Made by a program: the position numbers and the translations under genes
Notes under the pieces: model-generated
What the model saw: the letters and a program-made list of their open reading frames with translations, nothing else
Database searches by the model: none
Told to the model about the DNA's origin: nothing
In this document: one piece after another, positions 33,404 to 42,349 of the stretch
Numbering within the stretch: position 1 is the stretch's first letter
Layout: every line of letters begins with the position of its first letter
Assembly: GCF_900113645.1 (NCBI RefSeq)
Contig: NZ_FOQC01000005.1
Location: 1 to 64,000 of the forward strand
Direction: 5' to 3'
From: Trichococcus flocculiformis
Lineage (GTDB): Bacteria; Bacillota; Bacilli; Lactobacillales; Aerococcaceae
Length of the DNA: 64,000 bases

Positions 33404-34516
33404 ATGACTAAAGAATTGATCGTAAGAACAGGACCGCAAGAATACGAATGCAGAGAGGGTGTTCTGTCGACTTTACCGAAACGTTTGGAAGAACGCTTCG
33501 TAAAAAATATTTTGATTGTGCATGGAGCCGTATCTTGGCAAAAAGCCCGCCCGTACCTTGAAGCTCTCTACAAAACTGACTTTTCGATTTCTGAACTGGC
33601 TTTTTCGGGCGAATGCAGTTATGAAGAAGTCGATCGCATTGTCCGCTTGGCTTCACAAAACGATTGCGATGCAATCATCGGTGTCGGTGGCGGAAAAATC
33701 ATGGATGCCGTGAAATACGCTGCCGCGAAAGCGGGTTGCATCCTGAGTGTGATGATTCCCACATTGGCGAGCAATTGCGCGCCTTGGACACCGTTGAGTG
33801 TCATGTACACTGAGGAAGGCGTATTTATCCGCTATGATTTCCTGCAGCAACAAGCTTCGCTTTTGTTGTTGGAACCGCGCTTGATCATCGATTCGCCGAA
33901 GGATTTCTTTGTGGCCGGATTGGCGGATACGCTGGCCAAATGGTACGAATCGGATGAAATCCTTTCGCTGCCTGAGAATGCGCAGCAGCCGATGCTGATG
34001 ATGGCGCGCCAAGCAGCTTCTATCTGCAGACAAAGCATTTTGGATCACGCTGAATTGGCGATCGCGAGCCTGGAAGCAGGCGAAGTGACGGAAGCTTTTG
34101 TGAAACTGACGGAAGTGATCACTTCCATAAGCGGAATGGTCGGGGGGATGGGTGACGCTTTTGCGCGTACGACAATCGCCCATGAAATCCACGATGCCAT
34201 CACTAATTTCCCCGAATCGCATCATTTCCTGCACGGCCATAAAGTAGCCTATGGCATCATGGTGCAATTGGCTTATGAGAAGAAATGGGCGGAAATCGAC
34301 AATCTTATCCCGTTCTATGAACACCTAGATATTCCGAAGAGCCTTTCTGATCTGCATTTGGACAGACTGGATGCAGAAGACATCATGGAAATCGCCCGTC
34401 TGTCGACCAAACCTGAAGCACCGGTGCACGGCCTGCCGTATGAAGTCACTGCCGTTTTGATGGCGGAAGCAATTCAAGCACTTGATAAGTACATGGCGAA
34501 TTTGCCGAAACTTTGA
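33404..34516 (+). CDS. Iron-containing alcohol dehydrogenase, glycerol-dehydrogenase-like
   Basis: The 370-residue protein has the Rossmann-like GVGGGKIMDAVKYAA (NAD-binding GGGK.xD), a metal site region AGLADTLAKW and HHFLHGHKVAYG with two His ligands. This is the GldA/1-propanol dehydrogenase superfamily. Exact substrate unknown. Start ATG 33404 behind SD AAAGGAG. It probably shares a transcript with luxS, an unusual partner. Confidence 0.88.
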   Translation: MTKELIVRTGPQEYECREGVLSTLPKRLEERFVKNILIVHGAVSWQKARPYLEALYKTDFSISELAFSGECSYEEVDRIVRLASQNDCDAIIGVGGGKIMDAVKYAAAKAGCILSVMIPTLASNCAPWTPLSVMYTEEGVFIRYDFLQQQASLLLLEPRLIIDSPKDFFVAGLADTLAKWYESDEILSLPENAQQPMLMMARQAASICRQSILDHAELAIASLEAGEVTEAFVKLTEVITSISGMVGGMGDAFARTTIAHEIHDAITNFPESHHFLHGHKVAYGIMVQLAYEKKWAEIDNLIPFYEHLDIPKSLSDLHLDRLDAEDIMEIARLSTKPEAPVHGLPYEVTAVLMAEAIQALDKYMANLPKL

Positions 34517-34574
34517 TCCAAGCGCTCAGTATCCGAACGTCCACTGTTCTAACCGGGTTGCTGGTCTTTTCGAT

Positions 34575-34603
34575 TTGGCAAATTCTGAAATAATCGGTAT
34601 ACT
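34575..34603 (+). promoter_or_regulatory. Promoter of cdd
   Basis: TTGGCA (34575-34580), 17 bases, TATACT (34598-34603), 60 bases before the start. Confidence 0.7.
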
Positions 34604-34662
34604 GTAAACACGAACATTTACCGTCAGAAAAATACCCATATATGATAAGCGAGGGAACGTCG

Positions 34663-35061
34663 ATGAACAGTGAAGAATTAGTGTCCAGAGCAAGAGTCGC
34701 CATGCAGCATGCATACAGCCCGTATTCGCATTTTCCGGTAGGGGCGGCAGTCCTCTACAAGGACGGGGCAGTGATTGAAGGCGTAAATGTGGAAAATGTT
34801 TCCTTCGGCGCCACCAACTGCGCAGAACGGACTGCCTTATTCACAGGTGTGACACGAGGCTACCGTAAAGAGGATGTAGCTGCCATCGCCATAGCGGGCG
34901 ACACAGATACATTCCTTCCACCGTGCAGTATCTGCCGACAGGTGATGGTGGAGTTGTGCGGCTATGAAACACCAGTCTATCTATCCAACAAGCACGGGAA
35001 AATCAAGGATCTGACGATCAAAGAACTGGTTCCGTATGCCTTTACAGAATTAAATATGTAA
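34663..35061 (+). CDS. cdd: Cytidine deaminase
   Basis: The 132-residue protein has NCAERTA (Cys53 zinc ligand, Glu55 proton shuttle) and PCSICRQ (Cys88, Cys91). It deaminates cytidine and deoxycytidine in pyrimidine salvage. ATG 34663 has SD GAGGGAA. Short homotetrameric-type length. Confidence 0.95.
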   Translation: MNSEELVSRARVAMQHAYSPYSHFPVGAAVLYKDGAVIEGVNVENVSFGATNCAERTALFTGVTRGYRKEDVAAIAIAGDTDTFLPPCSICRQVMVELCGYETPVYLSNKHGKIKDLTIKELVPYAFTELNM

Positions 35062-35110
35062 AAACAACTGCTGCCCACCAGTCCAAGGTGGGCAGCAGTT
35101 GTTTTGTTTT
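35061..35110 (+). terminator. Terminator after cdd
   Basis: AACAACTGCTGCCCACC pairs with GGTGGGCAGCAGTTGTT, followed by a T-rich stretch. Confidence 0.88.
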
Positions 35111-35135
35111 GGAGCGGATGCGTCGTTTTGTGATC

Positions 35136-35981
35136 CTACATTTTCAGAAACAGCAAGTAGGCGAACGTCATCACCAGCAGCAAATGAGCGCTGATGCCGC
35201 CGAGGCAAAGGTAAAGGGTATCCCGTTTGGTTTCATTGATTGTTTGGTACAGGCTTGCGATGAATGTCACCAGATAGCTGGATAGATGAACCAAAAACAG
35301 TAAAAGCACCGGTATCGCCATCAAAATTGGGGCAATCAGGCTAATCACAAACGCAGCGCTTAACAGCAACAAGCCAAAAGCGTTCATTCCCGCATATTGC
35401 GTCATCCAGTTGTGTAAGGCATGACGTCTGTGCAAAAAGAATGTTTTGATCAGATACGCCAGCAGGGGATAGAGATAATAGAATGTCAGGAACAGCAGGA
35501 AATTCTTCATGAACCAAACAACTGGTTCGATTTGAAAAGTGACGGATGGCAACAAGGAAATCTGCGAAAGCAGGTCATATTGTTTTGTCAATGCAACTGC
35601 AATGCGCGTCACTAATCCGGCCGAAAGCAATGCTGAAAGGACGAAGGTGAAGTAACCGTAAAGGTTGTGACTTTCTCTGCGTGATTTTCTGGTCTCCGCG
35701 GGGTCTTTCATTTTTTTCCACAGAAAACGGATGTAGCGGGTGGCTTTATGTTTGGCCTCATTAAAAGTGAAGGATTGTTTTTCAGCGCGCGAAGTCGCTT
35801 CTGAGTACGCTTCATCATCAGCCATAACATCTAAAATATGTTCTGTAGACTCCTCGAACAAAGTGGACTGATAAAACGCATCTTGAGGGATCGCTTCCGA
35901 ACCGGAAACATCCGACCCGCACATGGGACAGATTAAAGCTTCTTTCGGGATACGATTGTGGCAATAGATACATATCTTCAT
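35136..35981 (-). CDS. Zinc-ribbon membrane protein of unknown function
   Basis: The 281-residue protein begins with a zinc ribbon (CIYCHNRI and CPMCGSD, two CxxC pairs), then an acidic linker and five or six hydrophobic helices from about residue 110. This resembles the DUF6574-type zinc-ribbon/membrane proteins of lactic bacteria. Function unknown. SD AAGGAGAAAA precedes the ATG. Confidence 0.75.
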   Translation of the reverse strand: MKICIYCHNRIPKEALICPMCGSDVSGSEAIPQDAFYQSTLFEESTEHILDVMADDEAYSEATSRAEKQSFTFNEAKHKATRYIRFLWKKMKDPAETRKSRRESHNLYGYFTFVLSALLSAGLVTRIAVALTKQYDLLSQISLLPSVTFQIEPVVWFMKNFLLFLTFYYLYPLLAYLIKTFFLHRRHALHNWMTQYAGMNAFGLLLLSAAFVISLIAPILMAIPVLLLFLVHLSSYLVTFIASLYQTINETKRDTLYLCLGGISAHLLLVMTFAYLLFLKM

Positions 35982-36128
35982 TGGATTTTCTCCTTCTCGC
36001 TAGTAACTAACTTCTAGAATAATTCAGTTTGTTGGATATAGCAAGGTTATTTTTCCGACAAACATTTTGTATTGGAGGCAATAATTCGGTATGATAAAGA
36101 CAGTATAAATGAGAGGAATGACAGCATA

Positions 36129-36503
36129 ATGAAAATGTTACATACTTGCATTCGCGTGCAGCACTTGGACAAATCGATTGCATTCTACAAAGAGGCTTTT
36201 GATTTCCGCGAGAAAAAGAAGCTGGATTACCCTGAGCACAAATTTTCTATCGTCTATTTAGGCTTGGAAGGCGATGATTATGAGTTGGAGCTGACCTACA
36301 ATTACGATCACGAACCTTACAACATCGGTGACGGTTATGGACATATCGCAATCGGGGTGGACGAATTTGAAGCCCTTCATGACAAACAGGTGGCAGCCGG
36401 ATTCAATGTGACCGACTATAAAGGTTTGCCTGATTCTTCAGTAAGATATTACTTCATCACCGATCCGGATGGCTATAAGGTCGAAGTCATCCAGAACAAT
36501 TAG
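36129..36503 (+). CDS. Lactoylglutathione lyase-like glyoxalase (VOC family)
   Basis: The 124-residue protein has paired VOC modules with metal-ligand candidates His5 and the HIAIGV and KVEVIQNN motifs, and the YYFITDPDGYKVE end typical of GloA. It would detoxify methylglyoxal; Firmicutes use thiols other than glutathione. ATG 36129 has SD GAGAGGAA. The next gene follows by nine bases. Confidence 0.88.
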   Translation: MKMLHTCIRVQHLDKSIAFYKEAFDFREKKKLDYPEHKFSIVYLGLEGDDYELELTYNYDHEPYNIGDGYGHIAIGVDEFEALHDKQVAAGFNVTDYKGLPDSSVRYYFITDPDGYKVEVIQNN

Positions 36504-36512
36504 GAGGGCCTT

Positions 36513-37160
36513 ATGGAGAAAACGACCAAGCGGAAATTGCTTTTCATCGGCGACAGCATCACCGACGTCGGCCGCAACCGAAACAATCCTGATTCGTTGG
36601 GAAAAGGCTATGTAGCTTTGATAGCGAAGGATCTTGCGGACAGGGATGATTCCGAACGCTACCAGCTGATCAACCGCGGCATCAGCGGGAACCGAATCTT
36701 GGACATAGCGGAAAGATGGCACGCAGACTGTGTTTCGCTCGAACCCGATGTCGTCACTTTGTTGATTGGCATTAATGATACGTGGCACAATGTCGGCGAT
36801 GAAACGGTGTTCGCGACCGAGGCGGGGGCTGAGCAGTTCGAGATGCATTACCGCCACTTGCTGGCCTCCTTGCGGAAAAAGTCGGATGCACGGCTCATTC
36901 TGATGGAGCCCTTTGTCTTCCCTTATCCGGAAGACCGCAAAACTTGGCGGGTTGATTTGGATCCGAAACAGGAAATCGTCAAACGCCTAGCCGAAGAATT
37001 CGATGCTGAATGGATTGGGTTGGATGCTTATCTGAATGCAATTGGTGCTATCGATGGCTATGAAACATTATCGAATGACGGCGTCCATCCGACCAAAAAA
37101 GGCCACCAGCTCATCGCCGATGCTTGGCTGAAGCAATTTGACCAGGGGGGCAAAAAGTAA
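36513..37160 (+). CDS. SGNH/GDSL hydrolase
   Basis: The 215-residue protein has all SGNH blocks: GDSIT with Ser15, NRGISGN, GINDTW and the C-terminal Asp/His pair NDGVHPT. No signal peptide, so an intracellular esterase, probably deacetylating a sugar or lipid-like ester. SD GGAGGG precedes the ATG. Co-transcribed with the glyoxalase. Confidence 0.88.
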   Translation: MEKTTKRKLLFIGDSITDVGRNRNNPDSLGKGYVALIAKDLADRDDSERYQLINRGISGNRILDIAERWHADCVSLEPDVVTLLIGINDTWHNVGDETVFATEAGAEQFEMHYRHLLASLRKKSDARLILMEPFVFPYPEDRKTWRVDLDPKQEIVKRLAEEFDAEWIGLDAYLNAIGAIDGYETLSNDGVHPTKKGHQLIADAWLKQFDQGGKK

Positions 37161-37199
37161 GGGCCAGTTCGTCAGGTGTATGCAACTAAAAGAAAAGAC

Positions 37200-37228
37200 T
37201 TGCTTTCTTGGTTTCTGCATGATAAGAT
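37200..37228 (+). promoter_or_regulatory. Promoter of the structured RNA
   Basis: TTGCTT (37200-37205), 17 bases, TAAGAT (37223-37228). Transcription would start near 37235. Confidence 0.6.
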
Positions 37229-37234
37229 GTTTTA

Positions 37235-37459
37235 CATGCGATGAGGCGACGAGCAATCAGGTGGGTTCGCCCATTCCGCGCAAGCGGCGAAGTGATTGCA
37301 AATCAAACGGGACATACGTGCTTGCACAACCACAGGATGTGGATGTTTGATGGTGACTGCTGTGAACAGTCCCATCCATGGGTTTACCCATGCCGTATCA
37401 GAAGAATGGGTCGGAAAGATGAACACTTAGGTGTTTGCCTTTCCGGCCCTTTCTTTTTG
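37235..37459 (+). ncRNA. Highly structured orphan noncoding RNA (about 225 nt), family uncertain
   Basis: No coding frame is supported, but the stretch folds by eye into many clean helices: a three-way junction closed by GCAATCA/TGATTGC (37253-37299) holding a TGGG-TTCG-CCCA hairpin and a CCGC-GCAA-GCGG hairpin with a GNRA loop; ATCAAAC/GTTTGAT (37302-37351) enclosing CCACA-GGA-TGTGG; GACTG/CAGTC (37355-37371); CATGGG-TTTA-CCCATG (37377-37392). It ends in an 11-bp terminator, GGGTCGGAAAG with CTTTCCGGCCC (37408-37449), and a T tract. Size and a GATGAGGCGACGAGC-like start make the raiA motif a candidate family, from memory and unverified. It is not an obvious riboswitch, since another 300 bases separate it from the next gene. 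Confidence 0.7.
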
Positions 37460-37483
37460 TGGTTTCAGTAGTGGGGCGGGGGC

Positions 37484-37625
37484 CGTCAGCTCCGGCGAGG
37501 AGTGGTTCACCGGAGCTGACGACCGCCAAAGAACCGCTCCTTCTGCGAAGATCGCTTCGCCGGAAGAGGGAACGTCAAAGTCTTACCACCTCCGATAAAG
37601 GCCGCTTCACCGGAGAAGCGCTCGG
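37484..37625. repeat. CCGGAG-rich intergenic element, copy 1
   Basis: It begins with a perfect 12-bp inverted repeat (CGTCAGCTCCGG 37484-37495, CCGGAGCTGACG 37510-37521), then further TTC-CCGGA and CTCCG words, TCTTACC, and a CGCTTC/GAAGCG hairpin. A related element lies at 63261-63406. No frame is supported here. Confidence 0.6.
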
Positions 37626-37772
37626 TCCTTCGATTTCTTCAGATGTTCTCCAGCCAAGCCAACTAAATCAACCACAGCCGGACCCCAAACCTGCAAGGGC
37701 TTTATTAGGCGGTGCGGCCTCATTGCGGTATAATCTAAGTAGGAAATTCAGGAAAGATTGGAGGCGCCTCAA

Positions 37773-38903
37773 TTGAAAAAACTGAAATTATTGATACTAT
37801 CGCTGCTGTCATTCTCGCTGGTGGGTTGCTCATTCATAACGACGGAAAAAACGAGTGTTTCGCAACAGGACGCTGTCGGAGTAGACAACGTGACGACCGA
37901 AATATCCAAAATGGATGGAGAAGTAGGAGCGGGTTTGCTTATCGGCGAAAAGGTAGTGACCACCGTCCACCTTTCCTATGAAACGTTGAAATATGATGAT
38001 TCCATCGCTTATCTGAAGGAAATTGTCGCTAAGTACGGGGCCTATGTTGAGTACTCCTACGAATCCAGCGGCGGCGACATGTTCTATACTACCTCTTCAT
38101 TGAGTCAAAGCTATCGCCAAGGCAGTTACACGATAAGGATCCCGAAAGATTCCGTGACGGCCTTCTTGGATGATCTGGAGGGCGGCTTGGGCACAAAAGT
38201 CAGCGAGCAGCAGGGCAATGAGGACGTGACGCAATATTACGAGGACACAACAACGCGCATCAGCGTACTGCAAAGGAAAGAAGAGCGTTTGTTGGCGCTG
38301 CTCGATCAAGCAGAAACAGTCGAGGAGATCCTGGCTATCGAAGACAGTCTCAGTGCTGCCATATCCGAAAGGGAAGTACTTCAGGCTGAGTTGGACAACA
38401 TCGATGACTTGATCGACTATACGGCTTTGTATCTGACCGTTTCCGAGCGTTCGCGCATCTCGAATAACCAAGGCGGATCGACGCCTTTCTGGGGTCGCGT
38501 CAAGGATGCGTTCACCGATTCGCTTTATTCCTTCTACTATTGGTTGCAGGATGCCGCAATCTGGTTCATCTATGCACTGCCCTTCTTTGTAGCCGTTCTA
38601 TTGTTGTTGTTGCTTTTATGGGTAATCAAAAAACTGTTCGGTAAAACGATTTGGGGCAAACAAAGAGCTGAAAAGCAGCTTCTGGAAAGAAAACGGATCG
38701 AAGCGCGCCGGAAAGAACGGTTTGACCGGACCCACCCAAGAAAACCGGGAGGAACAACTGTTGCATCCAAGACCACAGTGACACCGCCGGCATCGCCGAC
38801 AGATGTCGTGCCACCCATTCCGGAAACTCCGACAGCAAAAAATGAAGACGCAAAGGGAAATGCGACTGAAGAAGGCGATAAGGAAGACCCATTGGAACCT
38901 TAA
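37773..38903 (+). CDS. DUF4349 membrane-anchored lipoprotein
   Basis: The 376-residue protein has a lipoprotein signal with lipobox LVGC, an extracellular domain (about 60-235) with a coiled-coil-prone region (RKEERLLALLDQAETVEEILAIE), a transmembrane helix near 265-290 and a basic, Pro/Thr-rich cytoplasmic or wall tail. This is the DUF4349 arrangement; function unknown. Start TTG 37773 with SD GGAGG eight bases upstream. Single gene. Confidence 0.82.
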   Translation: MKKLKLLILSLLSFSLVGCSFITTEKTSVSQQDAVGVDNVTTEISKMDGEVGAGLLIGEKVVTTVHLSYETLKYDDSIAYLKEIVAKYGAYVEYSYESSGGDMFYTTSSLSQSYRQGSYTIRIPKDSVTAFLDDLEGGLGTKVSEQQGNEDVTQYYEDTTTRISVLQRKEERLLALLDQAETVEEILAIEDSLSAAISEREVLQAELDNIDDLIDYTALYLTVSERSRISNNQGGSTPFWGRVKDAFTDSLYSFYYWLQDAAIWFIYALPFFVAVLLLLLLLWVIKKLFGKTIWGKQRAEKQLLERKRIEARRKERFDRTHPRKPGGTTVASKTTVTPPASPTDVVPPIPETPTAKNEDAKGNATEEGDKEDPLEP

Positions 38904-38927
38904 ATTCAGCAAGCACGCCTATGAAAC

Positions 38928-38980
38928 AGAAGAAGCAGCCATCGAATCTCAGCGGATTCGGTAGCTGCTTCTTTATTTTT
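38928..38980 (+). terminator. Terminator after the DUF4349 gene
   Basis: AGAAGCAGC...CGAATC pairs with GATTCG...GCTGCTTCT, followed by TTTATTTTT. Confidence 0.85.
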
Positions 38981-39010
38981 GGCTATGCGGATTGCATAAT
39001 CAAAAAAATA

Positions 39011-39643
39011 TTATGAATTTTTCAGGACGATCGTTTCGATGACATTGGCCGCAGCCTCAAAGGAATCGGTAGCCCGTTCGAACCGGTCGTAAATGTTCGT
39101 CGTCGCCATTGTCGCCAGTGCATCTTTCTGTTCGACAAATAATTTTTTGACCGAACGAGTATACAGGGAATCTCCCCGTTTTTCAAGGCGATTAATTGCG
39201 ATGATGGCATCCTTGATCACTTTTGATTTCTTGAAATTTTTCAGGTCGTTGATGGCTTCGTCAAGACTCAATGCGCTTTTTTCGATGATGTCCATAAATT
39301 TCAGCATTTCCGGCGTGATTTCTTTGATCTGATAAATATCGATGTGGATGAGCGTATCTTCGATTGTGTCGATGGTTGTGTCCAATTCACCAGCCAAGTT
39401 GATGATATCCTCACGTTCGAGTGGAGGCAGGAAATCACTGTACAGGTAGCTCATCATCTCATGTTTCTTCTGATCCGCTGCATGTTCGATCTCGTGCAGT
39501 TCCTTCAGCCGTGCTTCCAGAGTCTCAAGATTATAGTCATTCAAAATACTGGTCATCAGCTTGGCTGCGGCAACGCCCATTGCGGAAACTTCGATAAATT
39601 CTTGATAGTAACTGTATTCTTTTGTTTTTTTTCTCTTAAGCAT
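39011..39643 (-). CDS. DUF47 family phosphate-transport accessory protein (PhoU-like)
   Basis: The 210-residue all-helical protein matches the DUF47/PhoU-like family (E/D-rich helices with HEIEHAADQKKHE and ELDTTIDTIEDTLIH). These proteins are commonly encoded with PiT phosphate permeases and thought to regulate them. Here the gene follows pit by 13 bases. SD GAGGAG precedes the ATG. Confidence 0.92.
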   Translation of the reverse strand: MLKRKKTKEYSYYQEFIEVSAMGVAAAKLMTSILNDYNLETLEARLKELHEIEHAADQKKHEMMSYLYSDFLPPLEREDIINLAGELDTTIDTIEDTLIHIDIYQIKEITPEMLKFMDIIEKSALSLDEAINDLKNFKKSKVIKDAIIAINRLEKRGDSLYTRSVKKLFVEQKDALATMATTNIYDRFERATDSFEAAANVIETIVLKNS

Positions 39644-39656
39644 AATTGCAATCTCC

Positions 39657-40709
39657 TCAGAATATATTCATGAATATTAGCGCCATCAGATAGCCTACCA
39701 GACCACAGCCCGGGAAAGTCAGTACCCAAGCCCACACCATTTCTTTAACTGTGATCCAATTTACCGATGATAGTCTTTTGGCAGCCCCAACGCCCATGAT
39801 GGCAGTTGTTTTTGTATGTGTGGTACTGACCGGTAATCCCCAGATGGAAGAGAGTAAAAGACAGGCTGCCGCGCCGACGTCCGCGCTGAAGCCTTGGTAA
39901 CCTTCCAACTTAACCATGTTCATGCCCACGGTTTTGATAATTTTATAGCCGCCGATGGACGTACCTAAGGCCATCACGAATGAACAGAGAATCATGAGCC
40001 AAAGTGGGATGATGAATTGCGTTGTATCGCTATTTCCTTGGCCAAGGAAAATTCCCAGCATGAAAATCCCCATAAATTTTTGACCATCTTGAGCGCCGTG
40101 CATAAAGGCCATCGCCGCTCCTCCTAAGACCTGTCCCTTTTGGAAAAAAGGCCCCGTTTTTTGCCGCAGCTTATTTTTGCAGATGGTGGTGGTGATCTTC
40201 GATACGGCAAATCCGAAGCCGAAGCCCAAGATGGTGGAGAGGAACAGACCGTAGATGACTTTGATCCACTCTGATCCGTTGATGGCGCCGAACCCACCTT
40301 GAAGTGCAATCGCAGCCCCTGAAATGCCTGCAATGAGCGCATGGCTTTCGCTGGTCGGAATTCCGAAATACCAGGCTGCCGTTGCCCAAAGCACGATTGC
40401 GAAAAGAGCAGCACAGAGAGCGATAATCGAAAGTTTTGGGTCGTTCCCGAAATCGACCATATTTGCGATTGTTTGGGCAACTGTCGCGTTGATGGATGTC
40501 ATCACGAACACGCCCAGAAAGTTGAATACGGCAGCCATAAGAATGGCTTTTTTTGGAGCGATGGATCGGGTGGATACACACGTTGCGATTGCGTTCGGAG
40601 CATCGGTCCAACCGTTCACTAAAATCACACCCAAAGTCAATACCACTATGATCAAAAGAATAGGGTTCGTCTGGATGCTGTCGATAAAATCCGAAAATGT
40701 AATTGTCAT
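39657..40709 (-). CDS. pit: PiT-family inorganic phosphate transporter
   Basis: The 350-residue permease has two inverted repeats each with the PiT signature: GWTDAPNAIATCVSTR near the N-terminus and GAQDGQKFMGI in the second half. It imports phosphate (often with divalent metal) using the proton gradient. ATG 40709 with SD GGAAG; an upstream GTG extension is possible. First gene of the pit-DUF47 operon. Confidence 0.93.
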   Translation of the reverse strand: MTITFSDFIDSIQTNPILLIIVVLTLGVILVNGWTDAPNAIATCVSTRSIAPKKAILMAAVFNFLGVFVMTSINATVAQTIANMVDFGNDPKLSIIALCAALFAIVLWATAAWYFGIPTSESHALIAGISGAAIALQGGFGAINGSEWIKVIYGLFLSTILGFGFGFAVSKITTTICKNKLRQKTGPFFQKGQVLGGAAMAFMHGAQDGQKFMGIFMLGIFLGQGNSDTTQFIIPLWLMILCSFVMALGTSIGGYKIIKTVGMNMVKLEGYQGFSADVGAAACLLLSSIWGLPVSTTHTKTTAIMGVGAAKRLSSVNWITVKEMVWAWVLTFPGCGLVGYLMALIFMNIF

Positions 40710-40724
40710 AGATTGCACTTCCAC

Positions 40725-41065
40725 GCTTTCTTCGTAGCGTTCTCAATTAAATGAAACCATCCGCTTTCATTTCGGAAGGCTGCAAAGTACAGCCGGATTC
40801 CTTATTGGGCAGAGGCAGCAAGCTTGGTGAGTCCGCTATCTTATTGTTAGATGATGAACAATATACATTCTACTCCTTCCTGAACAAAATTAGAATAGCT
40901 TTTTTTGAAAGAAAAGCAGTGAACAATAGACTACTGTTTTCGTTTTTGAAAGACGCTTCCGAAATGAATGCTGTCACATTCGCAAGAATACTGAAATTAA
41001 ATCTTTTGCGGTATCCATGCGGGTTCTGATATATGGTAAAATAGTAGGATAGGAGGGTATATATT
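40725..41065. other. Intergenic region between divergent pit and phosphatase genes
   Basis: No gene is supported. It contains a small hairpin (AAATGAAA 40749-40756 with TTTCATTT 40765-40772) in the pit leader and, at the right end, a -10-like TAAAAT and SD TAGGAGGG for the next gene. Frames of 92 and 103 codons here lack SDs and family resemblance. Confidence 0.5.
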
Positions 41066-42349
41066 ATGGTAAAAAGAAAACTGTATATCATTTCATTAGA
41101 TGCATTTGGTGCCAGTGACTTAGAATTTGCCAAGACGCTGCCCCATTTCCAGGAAATTTTTAACAGAAGCGCACGCGTCAAAGAAGTGGAGTCGGTCTAT
41201 CCATCTTTGACATACGTAGCGCATACTTCAATTGCAACAGGGATGAATCCAAACCGTCATGGAATCATCCATAATACCCATCGGCAACCGGAAAGGCAGT
41301 CACCCGACTGGTATTGGTACGCCAAAGAAATAAAGAAGGCAACGATGTTTGATGTCGCCAAGCAGGCGGGATACACAATCTGCACTTTGCTTTGGCCGGT
41401 CACGGGGAAAAGCCCTTCCATCGATTACAATCTAGCTGAAATTTTTCCGAATAGGTCTTGGCAAAACCAGGTGATGGTTTCTGCTTTTGCCTCCAGCACA
41501 AAATATGCGCTGAAGATGAATAAAAAATATGGTTCATTGCGGAACGGGATAGCCCAGCCGGAATTGGATGAATTTGTGACTGCGATAGCGGTCGATACAA
41601 TCAAGACGAAGCAGCCGGATCTGTTGGCTGTCCATCTGGTGGATCTGGACAGCATGCGCCATGAGTATGGCGTTTTGAGCGATCAAGCAAAAGAAGCTGT
41701 TATCAGGATGGATCGCCATCTCGGACAGATCATTGATGCAATGAAGGAAATGAACATTTATGAAGATACCGTGTTGGCAGTGATGGGCGATCATTACCAG
41801 ATCGATACGCACACAGTCATTCGCCCAAATTACTTATTTTTGGATAAAGGGTGGCAGACGATTGATCGCAAAAGGAATATCAAGGACTGGAAAGTGCTGG
41901 CAAAAGCCGCAGATGGGGCTTGCTATATTTACCGGAAAGATCTCAGTGTCACCAATAAAATGATCCTGGATGCATTGAAAGGTATCGAAGACAGGGTCGA
42001 GACCATTTATTCGGCTGCAGAAGCCAGAAAAATGGGAGCGGATGAGAATGGTCTCTTCATTCTGGAAGCAAAGCCGGGTTATTATTTCGAAAGCGATGTG
42101 CTCTATCCTTTCATGGAAAGTACCGCCAAAAATCTTCCCGACAGAAAATTACACAGCGCAACGCACGGCTTCAGTCCAAAAAAGAAAAAATATGCCACGA
42201 CGCTGATGGTTTCCGGACCCGGCATCGACAAAGATGCAGTTGTGGAAAAGGGCAGGCTGATAGATGAAGGGCCAACCTTGTTGCATGCAATCGGATTGAA
42301 ATTTCCGGAGGCTACTGATGGCAGGATCATCAACAAAATATTTCTGTAA
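41066..42349 (+). CDS. Alkaline phosphatase-superfamily phosphodiesterase/nucleotide pyrophosphatase
   Basis: The 427-residue protein has the metal and nucleophile layout of type I phosphodiesterases: Asp12 (SLDAFG), nucleophile Thr49 in YPSLTYVAHTS, HLVDLDSMRHEYG and GDHYQ. No signal peptide is evident, so it probably acts inside the cell on a phosphodiester or phosphonate. Substrate unknown. SD AGGAGGG lies upstream. Single gene. Confidence 0.85.
   Translation: MVKRKLYIISLDAFGASDLEFAKTLPHFQEIFNRSARVKEVESVYPSLTYVAHTSIATGMNPNRHGIIHNTHRQPERQSPDWYWYAKEIKKATMFDVAKQAGYTICTLLWPVTGKSPSIDYNLAEIFPNRSWQNQVMVSAFASSTKYALKMNKKYGSLRNGIAQPELDEFVTAIAVDTIKTKQPDLLAVHLVDLDSMRHEYGVLSDQAKEAVIRMDRHLGQIIDAMKEMNIYEDTVLAVMGDHYQIDTHTVIRPNYLFLDKGWQTIDRKRNIKDWKVLAKAADGACYIYRKDLSVTNKMILDALKGIEDRVETIYSAAEARKMGADENGLFILEAKPGYYFESDVLYPFMESTAKNLPDRKLHSATHGFSPKKKKYATTLMVSGPGIDKDAVVEKGRLIDEGPTLLHAIGLKFPEATDGRIINKIFL

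Noticed and set aside
37235-37459. Reading the structured RNA as a riboswitch for the DUF4349 gene
   Set aside because: It ends in its own strong terminator, and another repeat element of about 300 bases separates it from that gene.
40751-41029. 92-codon rightward frame between pit and the phosphatase gene
   Set aside because: No SD or promoter for it and no recognisable domain; the opposite strand frame is equally open.
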